A stretch of 64,000 nt of DNA, from contig JAOVVO010000231.1 in assembly GCA_028564675.1 (NCBI GenBank), positions 1-64,000 on the forward strand, in the 5' to 3' direction. The notes beneath the pieces were generated by a model. It was not told the DNA's origin and made no database searches. It saw only the letters and a list, made by a program, of their open reading frames with translations. Shown piece after piece: positions 50,201-63,726 of this stretch. The first letter of the stretch is position 1, and every line of letters begins with the position of its first letter. A program made the position numbers and the translations under genes. The DNA is from Onchocerca lupi (taxonomy: Eukaryota; Nematoda; Chromadorea; Rhabditida; Onchocercidae).

Positions 50201-53200
50201 AGAGAATGAAGACAATCACATTTTGAAATGCCGTCAGTTGTTTCATCAATATATCGTAGATATGTATGCAAAAATCGAAGCGGGACGTTTGAAATTCATT
50301 CGTTTGAATCAGACTAAGCTTCGCTCTGAAAAATACATTCATTTGCGAGATGCAGTTGTAAATGACAATGATACAACTAACTTTGGAAGACTGACGGTTT
50401 TGCCATCTTCAAATAGAAGCAGTCCACATCATATGCATAAGTAGGCTCAAGATGAAATTGCTTATGTTCATCACTAGGGCGTCCAGACCTATTCATTACA
50501 TTCACATGCAATCCAGCTTCGGACGATATACAAAACATCTTACTTCCTAGACAAAATCGCCAATAGATAGGTGTGACATTCAACACTTTTTTCAGGCAGG
50601 AACTGAAATCTCTGATGGATTTCATGGCAAAACATGAAATATTCGGTCTTTGCGCTACTAGATGTACTCAGTGGAATTGCAAAAGAGAGGATTGTCACAT
50701 GCACATATGCTAATCTGGCTTTATAACAAAATCACTTCAAACAAAATCGACGATTTAAAATGCGCTGAAATACTTGATGCTGACGTCGATAAGGATTTGT
50801 AAGACATCATGATAAAAAATATGATACATAGAAGACCCTGCGATACATTGAAATCCAAATTCACCGTGCTTGATAGATAAAAAATGCTCTAAGTGAAATC
50901 CTCGGGTATTATTACCCAAAACAGTTACAGGAAACGACGAACATCCTTTATTCAGATGATCAGCAAACAATGGTGGTAAATTAGCACTAGATAAAGGGTG
51001 GATAGTTCCATATTCGGCTTCGCTATTAAAAATACGCACTAAATGTGAGATACTGTAAATCCATTAAATCGATCAAATACATTTGTACATTTGTAAGACG
51101 TGAATAAAGGCAGCGAAATGGCAGTTTTTGGCGTACAACCAGAAAGGAGTGTTAGAAATACGGTATTACATATTGATAAAATCGTACAGTATCAGGCTGG
51201 AAGATGTAGAAGCAACAATGAAGTTGTTCTTAAGAATGAAAAGTTCCCAATCATTTGGGAATTTCACCACTGTGTCGATCTGCTGCTGCTTCGTTCAATG
51301 TAATTCTACAAAAAAAAGAAAAATTACAACACAGTTGATCTTTTGTCATATGTGCAATCAGCTATTCTAAAGCTAACATTTGAGCAAAAAGGCATTTACG
51401 ATCAAATAATGCAAACTATTAAGAAGGGGGTTGTAGAAATCTTCTTTTTAGATGCATCAGGAGAAACTGGTAAAACGTTCCTAATTAGATTGATTCTGGA
51501 AGCAATTCGGTCCAGTGACATAGTTTTAGCTCTTGCATCGTCCGGAACAGCTGCAACATTGCTATCAGGTGGAAGAACTGCTAGTTCCGCTTTAAAATTG
51601 CCATTGAGCATGCAAATCATTGAAGCTCGCACATGCAACATTTCCAGAACATCATGGCATAGAAAAAATATTGCAAAAATGCAAACTTATTGTTTGGGAT
51701 GAATTTACAATGTGCACAAAAAATCGTTCGAAGCCCTTGATCGATCACTGTAGGATCTGCGTGGAATATCAGACCATTTGGAAACTCATTGATATTGTTT
51801 GCAGGAAATTTTAGGCAAACATTATCTGTAATTCCTGACCAACATCAGTAGATTAAATAAATGCTTGCCTGAAATACTCTACTTTGTGACGACACGTGAA
51901 GACTTAAAACTGACTACAAATATATGTGTTCAGTTGCAAAACGATCTATCAGCCGAAATATTCTCACATCAATTGCTGGAAATTTCGAATGGAAAGGTGC
52001 TGGTTGATCTGACCACAGGACGAATTTCATAGCCTCATAAGTTCTGCAACTTAGTAACGTCAAAAGAAGAATTGGTTGAAAAAATATTTCTCGATATTCA
52101 AACTAATTATTAGAATCACGATTGGCTTGGTGAACGAGCTATTCTTGCGGCCAAGAACAAAGACGTTCTGCGGACTTTGCAATATTATTCAGTCTAACAT
52201 TCAAAACGAAGCAGTAACACACAAGTCCGTCGATACTATTGTGGAAGCAGATGAAACGGTTAATTATCCAACAGAATTTTTGAATTCACTCGATCTGCCA
52301 GGGATGAAACTCAGTTACTGCAGTTGAAAATCGGCGTGCCAATTATCATGGTGCGGAATATCAACCAGCCAAAACTTTGTAACGGCAGGCGGTATGCAGT
52401 AGAAAGTTAATGAGCAACATTTAGAAGCAACAATCTTGAGTAGACCTTTCAAAGGTGAAGATGTCTAACGGATATGTCATTTCAGTTTAAGAGATTGCAA
52501 TTCTCAATTCGATTGGCGTTTGCATTCATTATCAACAAATCTCAGGGATAATCTTTGGAATTGTGCGGTTTAGATCTATAGATCGATTGCTTCTCACAAT
52601 AACAATTATATGTTGCGTGTTCTAGAGTTGGCAAACCAGACAATCTCCATTTCTACACAGACTATGAAACAGCAAAAAATATTGTATATAAATAAATATA
52701 CTGTGAAATTAAAGATATTAGATGTGGGCGAAAGCTAACAAATATCATATAGCGCCATGACAATTATTGTAAACAAGAAATACTAAAGATCAAGTGGCGC
52801 GACATAGTTTTAAGGGACGACAAAAATGTTTGCCACCAAAATGCTTCAATTTACAGATAAACAACAAAGATCTGCAGTAACAGCAACAGTTCGAGTTCCT
52901 AGGGTTTCAGTTCGATAGTTCAAAGCGATTTGAATTTTTTTAAAATAGATTTCCGTTGTGGTCAGTGAATTATGTATTTCTTCAATATCAATGGCATATA
53001 CCTCCGTGGAAATTATCAAATTGTTACGAGGTGTCATATTTTAATGCTATTTATGAAGTAAGAAATTGACTTTACATTTATAAAACCTCCGCCAGCGAAG
53101 CGTGGTCGGGTGCAACTAGTCTATATGAATAAAAATGTAAATGTTCGTTGTTCATTTACACATAACTTTTTACCGATTGATTTGAAATTTTGATGCAACA

Positions 53201-56200
53201 CTGCTTTCGAATAGACGCGTGTTTCTATATAGATAAGGCGTGTGTTTAAGAACTTTCGAAGATTTAACATTATGAACAAACGAACATTTACATTTTTATT
53301 TATTAGACTAGCGAGAATCGGCCACGCTTCGCGTAATCCAATTAGTAGCAAATATAAAATTAAGAAAAATATACACTGACGAAAAATTGAAGTGATAATG
53401 CATAAAAATAATATCGTAATGAATTTTGAATATATTAGTTTCATTTCTTTTTATTTTATTTTTTTATAAGCTGATTTATTTTTCATTTAATCTTTAAAAA
53501 TATGGAAGGAACTCTCCAACAGTACGTTAAATGTTATCAGCCATTCTTTCGTATAAATTATTGAACAAAATTTTCGAAATATTATGCAAAATATGTAGAT
53601 TATATTACATCACAAATTTAATCATATAGGAAATTATTTCGGCTTAATCAATTCATAAACATAAAAGCGTCGATTAATAACTATGCATTTGTTGATACTG
53701 AAATCTATTTGTTAACTGAATGTTTCAATAGAAATGCAAATATGATTTTCATCAAAGTAATAAAACTTTTGTTGAAATAGATTTTGCTAAAATATTAAAA
53801 TAAAAGAATAAAATAAACAAAAAGCAAACAAATCATGATAATATAAACAAACCATCATCATCAAAACCATGAGTTAATTCGTGACCCATCACTGTACCTA
53901 TCGCACCATAATTTGCCGCTCTTTAAAATGTGATTATAAATTTTTAACAGCAACAGTACTGGAATTTAAATTAAATCTCAAATCGATCTAGCGAAAATGC
54001 TTGGCTAAACAATTACTTCATTTACGACTTGAAATGATCATTAATTTCCAAATAAAACAGGTTATTTTTCAGACGAAATTGAAAGCATGCAAGCATTAGT
54101 AATAATCATTTTCACAAACACATTCCTCAGGAATTCCGAATTCCTCACCTATCATTTTAGATATGTTAAGGAAATGACCAAATAGCTATGGTTATCCGGT
54201 TCACATAAAATTAAAGGGGAGATGAGAAAGAAAAAGACAAAAATATATATTTAATGTTTATAAGTCAACAGAAACCTCTAACTTTGGATAATAACGATTG
54301 AAGAATGGCATTGTGAGTATACCAGCTGGAAGCGCTAAAATATTGGACAAAAAATTACGCATCGAAAATAAACTTTATTGATAAAATTTTGCACATTTTA
54401 ATGATCGATTTGTGAGAAGAAAAAAAACTGAGATAATCTGAGAAGAAAAACGATGAAAATAATTAATAAAACTTACTGAGTGAATTCATTTTAAATGTAA
54501 AGAATGCATTAACCGTAGAAGCGCTTTGCACAAATTCATATTTATTGAAAGGTTTTTTTAAACGTAAGAAATATCTTTCCAAATCCCATGCTTCAATTTT
54601 GAGCAAAATTTCAAAATAGCTATCTTCTGATGTTATATTTAACTGAAAATAATAATTTCCATTATATTTTTGTGATATTTTATTAACATATTGGGTTTTA
54701 AATTGGGTCAAAAATTGAATCGAAAAATGAAATAAATTTCATGTATGCTTCAATGAAAAAGATTTGGGAAGTAAGAAAATGGTGATGAAAATTGAAAATA
54801 GAATTAAATGGAAAATTACGCTTTTTTTTCAATCACTAAAATATGAAATTTTAATAAGATTTGTACTTTAACCTTTTTATAATATTCATCCAATGCTGTA
54901 TCATTCATGGACATATCATGGTAACCAATTTTGCTGATCACTGCATCAGCCTAAGAAATGACAACCTTTTTTATATTTCGAAATATAATTTATGAAAATT
55001 AACAAATCAATAAAACTAGTTAAAATTAATAAGACACTAAGCTCATTGTGATAGGTAATATCACATGATAGTGTGACAAATATTTTAGAAAACTGTCATA
55101 CAAGCTGAAAAGACAGTTTGTCGGTTATTGACCAGAAACTTTTTCGGATTAATGAAAACATATTTAACGATTGAGTGAATTGAACTCAATGTTTCAATAC
55201 TTTAATTTTGATGAATAATTTCAATTAGCTATTCCCGCTAAATTTTCTTCCTGAAATTTGCTTTTATATACAATCGAATGTGATGTAACCTTTGAAAAGA
55301 TGGAATAATAAAGATTTGAAATTGAATGAAATTTTTCAGAAATTCTTCGTAAAAATGGTTTTACAATTTTTGATGGGATTAATTGCAAAAACCTTTTGCA
55401 AAGCAGCATTTTTGGTATTGTTATCCATCCAGTCTATTTCATTAACAATATCTCGGAATGCTTCTCGAATATTTTCCAAAATATCCTGAAGAATCAAATC
55501 GATTAATGTAAAATTTTGTGTAACATTTCTATTATTATTCTACATACGACCATTGTGTACATATTTATACTATAATATCGAAAACTTCCGCGAAAAAATG
55601 TTCCAAATATTACACAATTATATGATTTTTTTTTCGTAAAAAGCAATTTTAATTTATGACAAATTTTTCCAAATCTGATCTAATATATAATTATAAATAA
55701 ATTGAACTTTATAAATAATAAACGAAATTATACCGTTATTTCTTTTCGTGTTTCAGAATTGAAATATTTCCTAACAAATAGGGCACCGGTAGCTTGTGCT
55801 AACAAATTTTCTGATTTTAGAACGCATCGTTGCCAACGTGGCATCAATTTTTGTAGACCATTTATCACACGCAATAATTGCTATGAAAGTTTGCAATTTA
55901 TTCCATTTATAAAATATATAAAAATTCGTCTTATATAATACAATATCATATGATAATATATTTTTTAAATCATTATGATATTTAATTAAAAGATTGAGGC
56001 TAATTTTCAATTCAGATATTATTTTTCATCTGAACGAAACAAAAAAAAAAAAAAAAACACAAAAAAAAAGCAAAGAATTTTTCAACAATTAATAGTCATA
56101 TATTATCAAAAAATAATTATTGGTGAAAAAAAAAAAAAAAAAACTATTGCAATTTAGAAATGAATACCAATAGTATATCATCAAATGTTTTTCCCAGAAC

Positions 56201-59200
56201 ATCATTCCACGTATTAATTGTTCGCCAAAAAATATAATTGGCAATGATACGCTTATTTGTTTTGCTTAAAAGATTTGATAAATTTTTCATATATTCCATT
56301 TCTTGCACTATAATATTCGTATTATTATCAATTATATCATGTATTGAAATTGGTGTTATACGAATCATAAATTTGATCCAGTCAACCTGAAATATATAAT
56401 TCCTATTAACAATCGCTTATGAATTGTATTTAAAACAATAATGTGGAATAATTTTAAAAATTCTGATTTTTTTTTTAAATTGATTTTAATTCTAATTTAC
56501 TTCAAATCTTTAATTTAGCAGGAAAAAAAAGAAAAAAAAAGAAATAAAAGGAAAAAATAAAAAAAAATCATGCAAAAAGTATGATATTGATTGACTGTGT
56601 CATATATAAAGTAATCAAAAAATTAAGAAAAAACCTGCGGAAATAATGTATATAGATCGGCAATAATTCTTTTGTTGTATAAACGTGAACTGTTACGTCG
56701 ATTTGCTTGCGGCTCAATTAACTAAAATAAATTTCAACTAAATGTTTTTAAATTCCTTAGCGAAAAACGCATTAATAAGCGCATGGTTATTAATCATGAA
56801 ATTTACTGGATCATCTTGTTCAATTACAAGTCATTTTGATCTTCGATGTTATGATTTCATATTTGGGGTTAAATTTTATGCTTTGATCATATCAGTTTAT
56901 CTCGAAACACGATTGTATTTCGATTTGTAAGCTAAATTTTTTGCTTATAGCAGCCAATAAAATCTGATATGTATATCAATGAAGAATCCGAAACATATAA
57001 TAAACAAAATATAAACTAAGAACCTTAAATTTATGATAAATACATATTTCTAACCACACAATTATTAATCATGAAATTTACAGGATCATCCAAACCAGAC
57101 TGGGAGATTTATTAAGAAAAATAATTTGATGGTTTTGGAAAAATTGTTTTAATTCCGACTTAAATAATTATCAGATATTACCTATTTTATTCCAATAATT
57201 TAATTCTTAGCTTGATTTCACAATGTTGTAGAATTCCAATTGAAAATAAACATGAAATACCTTTGCAATTTCTATTTCGAATGCGATTACATCGTTTATA
57301 TCAGTTATCAGCTCATTTATATCGTAGCTTACATTAGCTCCGCTCAATACCAGCTTCAAAGTATCCAGTTGATATTTCTTATAAGCCTCCATAATCTCCA
57401 TAAACTTTACATCATTCAAATAATAGTCTCGAGTACCACTACCCAGACCCAAATTAGCTTGATCTATCTAAAAATTACTTAATAATTACTTTTTCTTGCT
57501 TAGAAGTGAATAGTTCTCATTATGTGATTGCTTCATTCTGCTCTTTCTGTCATTACTTCAATTAATTTAAAAAATTTGATATATTAATTATTATCAAATT
57601 AGTAAAAATTCAAAAATTATACAAAGCACAGAAGCTATCAATATGTCATAGAAATCGATCCGTATCATTCACTTTAATGTTCATTTTTTATGATCATAAA
57701 ATTTTAAAACTTGAAATATTTTAAGTTACAATTGAAGATTATCTGTTAAGTTACACTTACATATAAACTATGAATTGCGGTATTTTTGGATTCAGCATCA
57801 ACGAAAAGTCTAAATAAAATTGGATCACCAAAAATTTCAGTTATTGATGCTAACATATCTGTGATGTTAAACGTATGCATTTCCCAATTTGCTTCAAGTA
57901 ATGGCCATTTACCGATTTTACGAAACGTTTCGATCAGCTGCCTACAAAAATAGAATAATTCATTTCATTTATATAATTCAAAATTATCAAATTATATGTT
58001 CATTTATAAATCTATTTTAGCCATTTTTCAAAATATTTTCTTAATTCGATGATATATTAAAAAGTTTGAAAAAAAAAAAACCATACTCTGTTTTTACTCC
58101 GTTAAATTCATCAATACTCATGCATGCCTTATAAAAAATACGAGCCATTTCCATACCTGTCGATGTTATTGTTTCATTTGATTCCAATAATGCTAGAATG
58201 AAAAAGAAAATGAAACTTACAAATACTGAAAAGTTTAAATTATTAAATTGAAAGTGACTTTTAAAGAAAATATTCCAGGAATAAATCTTCTGAACTGATT
58301 GAACGATACGATTTTTAACCATTCATATTTTATACTACTTTTTATGATTTGCCAAAAAAAATCGAATTAATTTCAAAAAAAATCGAATTAAAGATATACT
58401 CAAATAATCAAAATATTGTATTTTAAAAATATTTCCCATACGATTCATCACTCAAAATGAATATCAATGAGTTTTACCATATCTAATGTATTTCTCATCT
58501 CTGTTTACTATTAACAAGCTTTATCTTCAATAGTCAACATCGTAATTAATTCATATGCAAATGCTTCCGGTATAACAATCTAATTTATGTATAATGACGA
58601 TAATATGATAAGGGATTGTTACCGGATGATGGAAAATAATTTTTAACTCAGATTTGATTTGGATGGCATGACGAGCTATATTCCATCAATTTTCATCTAT
58701 TCGACATTCATCACTAACTCTATTCTATCAGAAAATATCCCGCTCTTTTCTCATTAAATATCCCGACTATTAATAATCAAGAAGAAAACTCTATACGTTT
58801 CAACTATCGAGCGACATTCTTATCAATTTATCGTTAATCCACCAAATCTCCATTAAAAATATTATTTTGAATGATTATTGTCGAAAATAGCCAAGAAAAA
58901 TATTCTTTTTTTTTTTTCACAACATTCTCTTATTCAAAAAATAATTGTAACAAATTTCTCCATTAATGGAAAATGAATATGAATTTGAAAGATAAACAAA
59001 CAAGATTTTTGTAAATTATTAGTATTATATTGAAATATATTGAAAAATAAATAAATAAATAAATAGTTTGCTTAATTTTAGTTTCACATTTTTTAAATGA
59101 TATGAGTTACAATGAGAGTGAAGCCAAAAATTGGTGCAACATTTCAATAGGACATTTGAAAATGATTTTCAGATAATAAATGATAATTTATTATCTGAAA

Positions 59201-60475
59201 CTGAATGCATAGTACCTTTCATTTGATATCGAACAATGTCATTAGTTATTGCAGATGTTCCATATCCAGATTTATCATCCGGTATGGGATGTTCATCAAT
59301 CCAGCGTCCACAAGCATATTGAAAAAAATCATCACATGGATTTACTGTTGTATTCATCGAATTTACCTATAATAAACCATCATGATAAGATTAACAATTC
59401 TTTTTCCTCACTTATATTGAGCAAAAATATAAATTTCCCAAAATATGATCTTTGGCCATTCAAAGAATATTTCTACTAGAATGCTCAGCCAACTTTGTCA
59501 TTTTATGAAGTTTAAACCGAATCAAAGTATTACTGGAATTCTAACTTTGATCATTTCGATTTTTTTTTTATTATCATTATGAAAATTAAGGGTAAAGCTA
59601 AAGAATTGAAGAATAAACAAAATTTAAATTAAGAAAAAATTTTTTAAAATTTATCAAATATATTATATCATTGTTATTAAACTTACAATATTTTGAATAG
59701 CACCACCATACTCACTTTCGATATTTTCATTACTCAGTTTTTTAGGTAAAGAGTAGTTGTCAAAGATCCATCTTAATGATGATTCATCCAGAATGCCATT
59801 CGTAAATGCTATAAATAAAAGAATAAAAATCAGAAGAATGAAGAAACATCAGATACTTATCATTCAAGCATCGGAAGATATCTTTTCATTATATTACGAT
59901 CTATCGGAAAATTAATTTTTAATTATTTGATTAAATAATTTGATTTCGAAATTTTTATCAATTTTCAAAATAGCTTATGCAGTTAACTATCAAATCAAAG
60001 ATTTGTAGCATTATTTTTCCAATAAAATTATTTTGATTATGATATAAAATCTATTGTTTTTTTTTTAAATTTTAAGCTATACTTTTACTTTTTCTAATGA
60101 TTGAAAAATTTTAAAAGCAGGTAGCCAATTAAAATGAGATCAAGAAAGTATGTCAACCAATATAAGAATGAAATTATCATTCTGTCCGAAAATCTACGAG
60201 AAAACCTATTTATAAATTGCGAAATGATTCCGATGAAATAAATTGATTTCTGTGTATTGTATATGAAGCATATTCAAATTAATCCCTTCTTTTCTTTCTT
60301 CCAAAAATCGAATTATTGAAATAATAAAATGATTTATATATCAGGAATAAAACTTAAAAATAGTGAACGAAGAGCTAAGAATTTATTTAATTGATAGCGA
60401 ATCGTGAAAATGATAAAATGATTTACCGTAAGAAATGAAGCTTAAAAATATGCAGAAAGTTGTAAATTTTTCCAT
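47254..60475 (-). CDS. nep: Neprilysin-like M13 zinc metallopeptidase, secreted, 18 exons, 736 aa
   Basis: Family M13 enzymes cut small peptides outside the cell. Minus-strand exons: 60475-60427, 59808-59687, 59366-59216, 58192-58087, 57941-57761, 57467-57261, 56721-56635, 56386-56168, 55880-55734, 55485-55393, 54950-54873, 54642-54477, 54334-54283, 53920-53853, 48427-48297, 47994-47929, 47767-47657, 47430-47254. All phases join. Exon 1 is a signal peptide (MEKFTTFCIFLSFISY) rather than the usual membrane anchor. Then come the N-terminal PCDDFFQYACGRW, MPRWQRCVL, the substrate-binding VNAFF, the zinc motif VMGHELTHGFDDDG (HExxH), GENIADNGG with the third ligand Glu, and the C-terminal KRCSVW, where the terminal CxxW-type ending is standard. 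Length is typical. All catalytic residues I can check are present. Intron 13 (53852-48428) is 5.4 kb because a Helitron lies in it. Confidence 0.9.
49290..52690 (+). pseudogene. Helitron Rep/Pif1-type helicase (broken)
   Basis: Fragments in changing frames follow the order of Helitron proteins. The zinc-finger-like start has CRYCKALKFKREAKGM (about 49417-49470). The Helitron-like N domain remnants are around 49590-49800. The segment MIFWDGADGYHFNIK is near 50090, and LGRPDLFITFTCNP-type replicase sequence is near 50480. The best preserved part is the Pif1-like helicase at 51343-51702, with Walker A GETGKTF (about 51459) and SSGTAATLLSGGRTASSALK. C-terminal helicase remnants lie near 52490-52680 (INKSQG, NLHFYTDYETAKNI). 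Many stops and frameshifts; not functional. Confidence 0.8.
53089..53109 (+). terminator. Helitron 3' terminal hairpin
   Basis: Stem CCG-CCA-GC pairs with GC-TGG-CGG around a GAA loop, with single-base bulges at 53102 and 53106, followed by GTGCAA and CTAG. Helitron 3' hairpins act as the end signal for rolling-circle transfer. Confidence 0.7.
53120..53334. mobile_element. Inverted pair of extra Helitron termini
   Basis: On the plus strand TCTATATGAATAAAAATG begins at 53120, directly after CTAG of the previous Helitron. On the minus strand TCTAATAAATAAAAATG begins at 53307, directly after a CTAG (53311-53308) that follows its own hairpin (53334-53324, ACGC-GAA-GCGT on the minus strand). So two 3'-end/5'-end junctions face each other across 188 bp. 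The 5' ends share about 27 bases nearly identical and further similarity to the 5' end at 48445. Confidence 0.65.
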
Positions 60476-63400
60476 AAATTCTGTTATATGAAGTGACAAA
60501 AAATTGGCAATAATGCTCCAAATCCTGAAATCTCTGGTTATTTTACATGTCGACCTACGCCATGAATTCGCCAGAATCTCGATCTCGAAGTCTAATATTT
60601 CTAATATCGTTGGGAACATGTTTCAGAGATATTGCTATAGTCGAAAAAAATAGCTCTCTATTATAAAAAATTGACTTGATTTTAGATAATAAATACCGAT
60701 TATTTTTCGCAGGAAATTGAATTTCAGACCACATTAACTAATCTTGAAAATCTTATCCAGAAATTTCAATTTCCTGTGAAAAATAATTAATATTTCGTGC
60801 GCTATTCATTTTGATTATTGCAATATCTATGAAACATGTTTACGTTTTTGAAATTTAATTTCTTTGCTTCTAAAATTAAAAATCCAATACTGGAATATTA
60901 GTTTTTCTGTTATCATAAATGTCAAAAGACCATTTCTTCAAAGTTACAATCGATTAATCCAGTAATTGAGAATAAAAATTGAGTAAGAAATTAAGTAAAA
61001 AGAACTGAAGCAGAAGAATCGACAAATAATGGCCATTTCTGAAGGACATGCAAGTCTCATTTTTGATTATTAAGTTTTAAGTAATATTATAAACTAAATA
61101 ATTGAATAAGTATTTGCGATATAAAAATTGATAAATGAAATTTAAAAAAAAAAAAAGCAAAAAAATGAAATTTATTTGAGCGAAGTATTTTCTCGCTACT
61201 ATCAAAGTATGCTAAATTGCAATTTTTAACTTTAGAAAATCAAACATTGAGAAATTGAAGTATCTGTAATTCAATAAATATACTTCATAAACTTGGAAAA
61301 ACTTTAAAAAAAAAAAAAAAAAAACTAAGAATAAAGTACGAATAATAAAATAGGAGCAATTGTTTTTTAAAATTTTAAACCATAGAAGTTAAAAAGGAAG
61401 AACTGTCTGGTAATAAATTTTCGTTTGGGAAATATTTCGATTTGTTTATTAGTTGTATGTTGTGACTGATAAATATGTCTATCCATCAAATTCCAAACCA
61501 TCGCTTAATTTTTTTCTCTTTCTTCCTATTTAATAACTAGATAGTAAAAGGATTATCTATTCAATACTTTTGGTAAAATTTCAGAATAATGAATTTTTAA
61601 AAAATTTAGGAAAAAAAATAGTGATTACAATGAAAGATAAGCAATGACTCACATAAGAATGGAAAATTATTTTATTTAATGTTAGGGTAATATCTCCGTG
61701 TCATCATTTTTTCCTATTTGCTACAGGATGTTAACTCATAAACTGTCGTTTTGCAGAAATGGAAAAATAAATGTTTAAAAACGGCTAAGGAACTTTTTTT
61801 TTGTGCGTAGAAAATTCGATGAAAACACCCTTAAGTCATTTAAATAAAAAATATCCGTTATATTGCAGCTGCAGCTGCAGCTGAAAAATTTGAAAAATTT
61901 GACGAAAAATTTTAGTTTGATTAAAAAATTTTAGTTTGATTAAAAAAAATCTGAAAAATTTGGCGAAAAATTTTAGTTTGATTAAAAAAGTTCTAATTTT
62001 AATTTTTCATCAAAAGTTTTAAATGGTTTTTATAGTTCTAGTTTGATGGAATCTGTTTTTTTACTTTCATATGAATACCATTGTATTAACAATTATCTGA
62101 TATATTATATATCTGAGAGCATCATAAAAATAAACTTTCTATGTAAAATTTTTTTTGTTTTCGCTTCATTTTTTGCTTGCCGACATGCAGTTAAGTCTTT
62201 TGCCGATGAATTTTGAACTGTATGAATTCTGATAGCAACATTAGCAAAAATCAGCAACTTTTGCAAGTTAAATCAGTAATTATTTGCATGCATAATAGAA
62301 ATATAGCATGCCTCATCATAAGCAGATTTCAGATCAAATATAAGTATATCAAATATGCCACATTTTGGAAATATTACTCGGAGGTAAAGCAATTCCTCAA
62401 TGCAGATAATTTTTCAAAATTGATAAATTCGGACAGAACGCGAAAATACGAATGTTTAAGCGGAGATTTTCAAATGTACAACAACTGGCAAAAATAAAAG
62501 TCGAAATAGTTGTTAGAAATTAAAATTCTATACGTATAAATGATATTATTATTGTACAATTTATTCGATGTAATAAATCACACAGAAATCAAAAAAAGCC
62601 TTTTATTAATGCCTTATTTCCTAATTCTTTACTCTAATTATCTTTCTATAAAAAAACTATTATTAAATAATGAATTCATAAATACATATAGCATGTTTTC
62701 ATAAATTTGATGAAGTTGAAAATTAACTTTTTATCGTCGATCTGATACTATACTGTCTATGGACAATTGCAGAACAATTGCATTTTTATACTGATTCCCA
62801 ATTGACTACTTTTAAATCATTAATCCACAAAAGTTCTCCTTTTTTACCAAATCAGAGCAACATTTGAAGAGGAATTACTGTGTTAATCAAATAATCAAAG
62901 ATTTTATTATTTTTTTTCAATAAAATGAGAAAAATGATATAATAATTGAAATGAATTAAATTTCATCCATCCAACTTTTTTCATGTTTTTTTTTTTTTGT
63001 AACAAATATCCATCTTAGAAAAGTACATATCAATTTTCATCTTATAAGTTATGAATTCCAAAATTTTACTAGATATTCTTTTACTTTAATGATGATTTCA
63101 TCAAGCAAAATTTTTGATCAAAGAATTAAGTACTAAGTAATAATAATCAAATTAATTCTAAAAATAATAAAAACTTCATGAAATATCGAATTTCAAGATA
63201 ATACAAAGATACAGAAACTATCGATGATGAATAAAAACATTTTAAGTTGTAGATTGGAACTAATTTAGAATACAAATCTTATCGAAACATTAGAGTTGCA
63301 AAATTTATTAATATATACTGTGCAAACGATCACTGCAGTAGAGGTTCGAAAAGAATCCGAAAAACTCATGCTCGGTTAATTTGAAGATATTTTATAATCA

Positions 63401-63726
63401 AATGATCTTATGCAGGATAGCTTATGACCGAGATAATTTTAAACTAATTTATGTTCGAAATTATGTCAAGATTTTTTCAAAAGTTTTACAATTACCACTA
63501 ATATTAATAAATATCGGTTGTTTCAGCAGTGAATAGTTTAATTTGATTATTCCATACTATTGACAAGCAACGAAAAGATGATCCGAATAAGACTAGCACC
63601 AGCATACAATCATTAGTTAAAATCGGAAATCGAAAAAGTCTTCACTATTCTTTGATTTATAACATTTTGACTGTTCGTTTTTACCAATAATACTTTTGAT
63701 CTCTAATTTTCAAAAAACTATCTTAA
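60476..63726. other. Region upstream of neprilysin
   Basis: AT-rich and mostly without coding signal. The frame 62213-62497 (+) is 94 codons but has no motif I recognise and no splice context. One short repeat block lies at 61866-61989. Confidence 0.4.
61866..61989. repeat. Triple GCAGCT palindrome and short tandem repeat
   Basis: A perfect 18-bp palindrome CAGCTGCAGCTGCAGCTG, unusual in this AT-rich setting, is followed by repeated blocks of GAAAAATTTGRCGAAAAATT and TTTTAGTTTGATTAAAAAA (three copies of the latter). Confidence 0.75.

Larger units (their letters stand above)
48445..53119 (+). mobile_element. Helitron inserted in neprilysin intron 13
   Basis: Starts TC (48445-48446) after A and ends CTAG (53116-53119) before T, as expected for Helitrons, which insert between A and T without duplicating the target. 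A hairpin (53089-53109) precedes the CTAG by 6 bases. The 5' start TCTATGTAAATGAAAATG is closely related to two further 5' termini at 53120 (+) and 53307 (-). The body encodes a broken Helitron replicase/helicase in the same orientation. About 4.7 kb. It is antisense to the host gene. Confidence 0.78.

Noticed and set aside
62213..62497. 94-codon plus-strand frame upstream of neprilysin
   Set aside because: Begins with TTG, no motif, Lys/Ile/Asn/Ser-rich; likely chance.
63341..63360. GGTTCGAAAAGAATCC resembling a tRNA T-arm
   Set aside because: No matching acceptor, D or anticodon arms around it; not a tRNA gene.
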